From the NCBI GenBank assembly GCA_964397015.1, contig CAYNHL010000133.1, forward strand, positions 1 to 9,651: a stretch of 9,651 nt of DNA. The letters are read 5' to 3'. The notes below the pieces were generated by a model. It was not told the DNA's origin. It did no database searches and was given only the letters and a program-made list of their open reading frames with translations. How positions within the stretch are numbered: position 1 is the stretch's first letter; each line of letters opens with the position of its first letter. The translations under genes and the position numbers were made by a program. This stretch comes from MADRE2 sp964397015. GTDB taxonomy: Bacteria > Desulfobacterota > Desulfobacteria > Desulfobacterales > Desulfobacteraceae. Positions 8,853-9,651 of the stretch are shown here, one piece after another.

Positions 8853-9326
8853 TTACAAAGACTCCTTTACCTGATCCCAGAACTGCCTGATACTTTTCAT
8901 CCAACCTTGAACAAAAAGGGTTTCATGATCTCCGGCATGCATGATAGTGTACCGTGCAAGCCCGGTTTGGGAAAAAATGTTCTTAAAATAGGAACAAAAA
9001 CTGCTGTCAGCAGTCAGCTCCAAAGCATTGTCAAATCCAAGGGCATGGACCAGGTCTTCGTAATGGGCGGTCTTTGCCCACTTGAGGCCTTCAGATTTAC
9101 CTATGTCATAATACTTTTTTTCAGATGCGATCTTTTCGAGTTTCAATCGCTGAATGATTTCCGGCAGGTCAAATTCCTGTTGAAAGCGTTTCTGGAATTC
9201 TTCCTTTCGATGGATGGCATCGGTCATGACATCCTGAAACATTTTTGACAGGTTGAAGGAATCCCGCCACTGCTTTATACTTTCATACAGCATATCGGGT
9301 ACGCTCAAGGTGATTTTCTGGGCCAT
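8853..9326 (-). CDS. putative ribbon-helix-helix (RHH) DNA-binding protein, cotranscribed with the activase
   Basis: The product is 157 residues. Its N-terminus, KITLSVPDMLYESIKQW followed by LSKMFQDVMTDAI (4-38), has the layout of a MetJ/Arc/CopG ribbon-helix-helix domain. A short strand with alternating exposed residues (Lys4, Thr6, Ser8) is followed by Val-Pro and two helices. The rest (about 40-157) is charged and helical to about residue 85 (KEEFQKRFQQEF, RLKLEKIASEKK). It is then more globular, with aromatic residues and a Trp-containing C-terminal helix; I recognise no family there. The gene ends one base before the activase start, so the two form a bicistronic unit. Palindromic repeats just upstream fit autoregulation by an RHH repressor, but this is inference. 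Other possibilities are an antitoxin-like or structural adaptor protein; no toxin gene is adjacent. Confidence 0.72.
   Translation of the reverse strand: MAQKITLSVPDMLYESIKQWRDSFNLSKMFQDVMTDAIHRKEEFQKRFQQEFDLPEIIQRLKLEKIASEKKYYDIGKSEGLKWAKTAHYEDLVHALGFDNALELTADSSFCSYFKNIFSQTGLARYTIMHAGDHETLFVQGWMKSIRQFWDQVKESL
8862..8868 (-). promoter_or_regulatory. ribosome binding site of the activase gene
   Basis: Read on the minus strand this is AAAGGAG, ten bases upstream of the ATG whose A is at 8851. It lies inside the last codons of the upstream regulator gene and supports the ATG at 8851 as the true start. It also means the activase can be translated independently despite the one-base gap. Confidence 0.75.
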
Positions 9327-9335
9327 TTGATATTA

Positions 9336-9340
9336 TCCTT
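9336..9340 (-). promoter_or_regulatory. ribosome binding site of the RHH gene
   Basis: The minus strand reads AAGGA, nine bases before the ATG at 9326-9324. Its spacing supports that start codon. Confidence 0.65.
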
Positions 9341-9346
9341 GTCAGC

Positions 9347-9396
9347 AATTATGTATTATCCGGATCAATACGTATTGTTTTTTGTGATACGTGTCA
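9347..9396. promoter_or_regulatory. candidate operator: three ATACGT-like palindromic sites with 19-base period
   Basis: CAATACGTATTG (9366-9377) is a perfect 12-base palindrome. Nineteen bases to the right is TGATACGTGTCA (9385-9396), an imperfect palindrome with the same ATACGT core, matching it at 7 of 12 positions. Nineteen bases to the left is AATTATGTATTA (9347-9358), matching at 8 of 12. The array sits between a TTGACA hexamer and the start of the RHH gene, where a repressor would act. Tandem palindromes bound cooperatively are typical of RHH proteins. The middle site is clear; the outer ones are weaker. Confidence 0.5.
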
Positions 9397-9397
9397 A
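9355..9397 (-). promoter_or_regulatory. probable promoter of the RHH-activase unit
   Basis: The minus strand contains a perfect TTGACA (-35) at 9397-9392. The -10 is unclear: a 17-base spacer puts a poor TACGTA at 9374-9369 inside the central palindrome. A better GATAAT lies at 9360-9355 but is 31 bases from the TTGACA, too far for that pair. The -35 overlaps the right-hand candidate operator. The promoter region is likely; the exact hexamers are not settled. Confidence 0.4.
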
Positions 9398-9479
9398 CAG
9401 CAAACATGCCATATCTTAAAAAAAGATTTGCAGGTGGAGTTTTGCTGTCCCTGCCGAATAAAGCGACCGCGGCCGTGTC

Positions 9480-9651
9480 CCGGTGGTGTCCTGTGCCGAT
9501 ACCAGAAAAAAAGGGGCGCATTGTGAATGCCGCGCCCTTAAACCGCAACAACTCGCTGGCGCTCAGACAGGTTGCGCTTTTTTTCGGGCGCAGCCTTCAC
9601 AATGCAAAATCCCCCTTTTTTTCAAAAGGTCCTGTCACAGGACACCACCGG
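9480..9651. repeat. 172-base imperfect inverted repeat, MITE-like or giant hairpin
   Basis: The ends are perfect 16-base inverted repeats: 9480-9495 begins CCGGTGGTGTCC, and 9636-9651 is its reverse complement. Nested inside are a perfect 12-base stem (9505-9516 with 9612-9623), a perfect 10-base stem (9518-9527 with 9596-9605), an 8-of-9 stem (9529-9537 with 9586-9594), and a 6-base stem (9544-9549 with 9571-9576) around a 21-base apex loop. About 52 base pairs form if it folds. There is no coding capacity worth calling. Terminal inverted repeats, small size and absence of genes fit a non-autonomous mobile element. The right end coincides with the window edge, so a target duplication cannot be checked. 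Confidence 0.75.
9544..9584 (+). terminator. possible intrinsic terminator inside the inverted repeat
   Basis: On the plus strand CGCAAC (9544-9549) pairs with GTTGCG (9571-9576), and the stem is followed after one C by seven T (9578-9584). The wider hairpin also has T7 at 9616-9622 and A7 at 9506-9512, so termination in either direction is possible. The 21-base loop is large for a classical terminator. Confidence 0.3.

Noticed and set aside
9397..9448. ACAGCAAA (9397-9404) and TTTGCTGT (9441-9448), with a small ATCTT/AAGAT stem between them, as a regulatory leader or riboswitch.
   Set aside because: It lies upstream of the likely promoter on the minus strand, is short, and shows no known riboswitch features; eight-base inverted repeats at this distance can arise by chance.
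9342..9551. Minus-strand open frame of 69 codons ending just upstream of the RHH gene.
   Set aside because: It starts inside the inverted repeat, runs through the promoter and operator region, has no ribosome site and no recognisable protein character.
9544..9576. Integron attC-like site, because of the CGCAAC...GTTGCG arms.
   Set aside because: The AAC/GTT arms are at the apex rather than at the outer core sites, the RYYYAAC/GTTRRRY consensus is not met, and no cassette or integrase is nearby.

Overview
The window carries five complete genes in two blocks that converge on each other, plus a regulatory and repeat-rich stretch at the right end. The gene set fits an anaerobic, Gram-negative bacterium, most likely a sulfate reducer of the Desulfobacterota (Desulfobacteraceae-like). 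The reasons are a full-length MurA, a three-domain ComEC, and above all a giant (about 1400-residue) CoA-dehydratase-activase-type protein, a family confined largely to anaerobes. The lineage is inferred from gene content and general sequence character, not from a marker gene.

Left block, plus strand (142-4670): murA (peptidoglycan precursor synthesis), comEC (DNA-uptake channel and nuclease) and a small unrecognised membrane protein with a long helical tail. The gaps are 12 and 5 bases, so the three probably share a transcript. MurA has nothing obvious to do with DNA uptake, so this looks like a housekeeping string. The membrane protein, sitting directly behind comEC, is the member of unknown role.

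Right block, minus strand (9326-4640): a 157-residue protein with an N-terminal ribbon-helix-helix DNA-binding signature, followed after one base by the 1403-residue activase. The giant protein carries two ASKHA (BcrA/BadF/HgdC-type) ATPase domains in tandem, a four-cysteine module, a DUF2229-like region and a C-terminal 2-hydroxyacyl-CoA-dehydratase-like region. Each ATPase domain keeps the two cysteines that bridge a [4Fe-4S] cluster in the homodimeric activators, so one chain may form the whole 'archerase' pseudo-dimer. The first ATPase domain has lost its phosphate-loop residues. No separate dehydratase subunits lie in the window, so the electron acceptor is unknown. The two blocks overlap tail-to-tail by 31 bases.

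Upstream of the regulator (9327-9400) lie a clear Shine-Dalgarno sequence, a perfect TTGACA -35 hexamer, and palindromic ATACGT-centred sites spaced 19 bases apart. They are plausible operators for the ribbon-helix-helix protein. Beyond them, 9480-9651 is a 172-base imperfect inverted repeat with perfect 16-base ends and several nested stems, resembling a non-autonomous MITE-like element or a large two-way terminator. Its outer arm ends exactly at the window edge. Nothing mobile with coding capacity, no CRISPR array and no tRNA or rRNA gene was seen.
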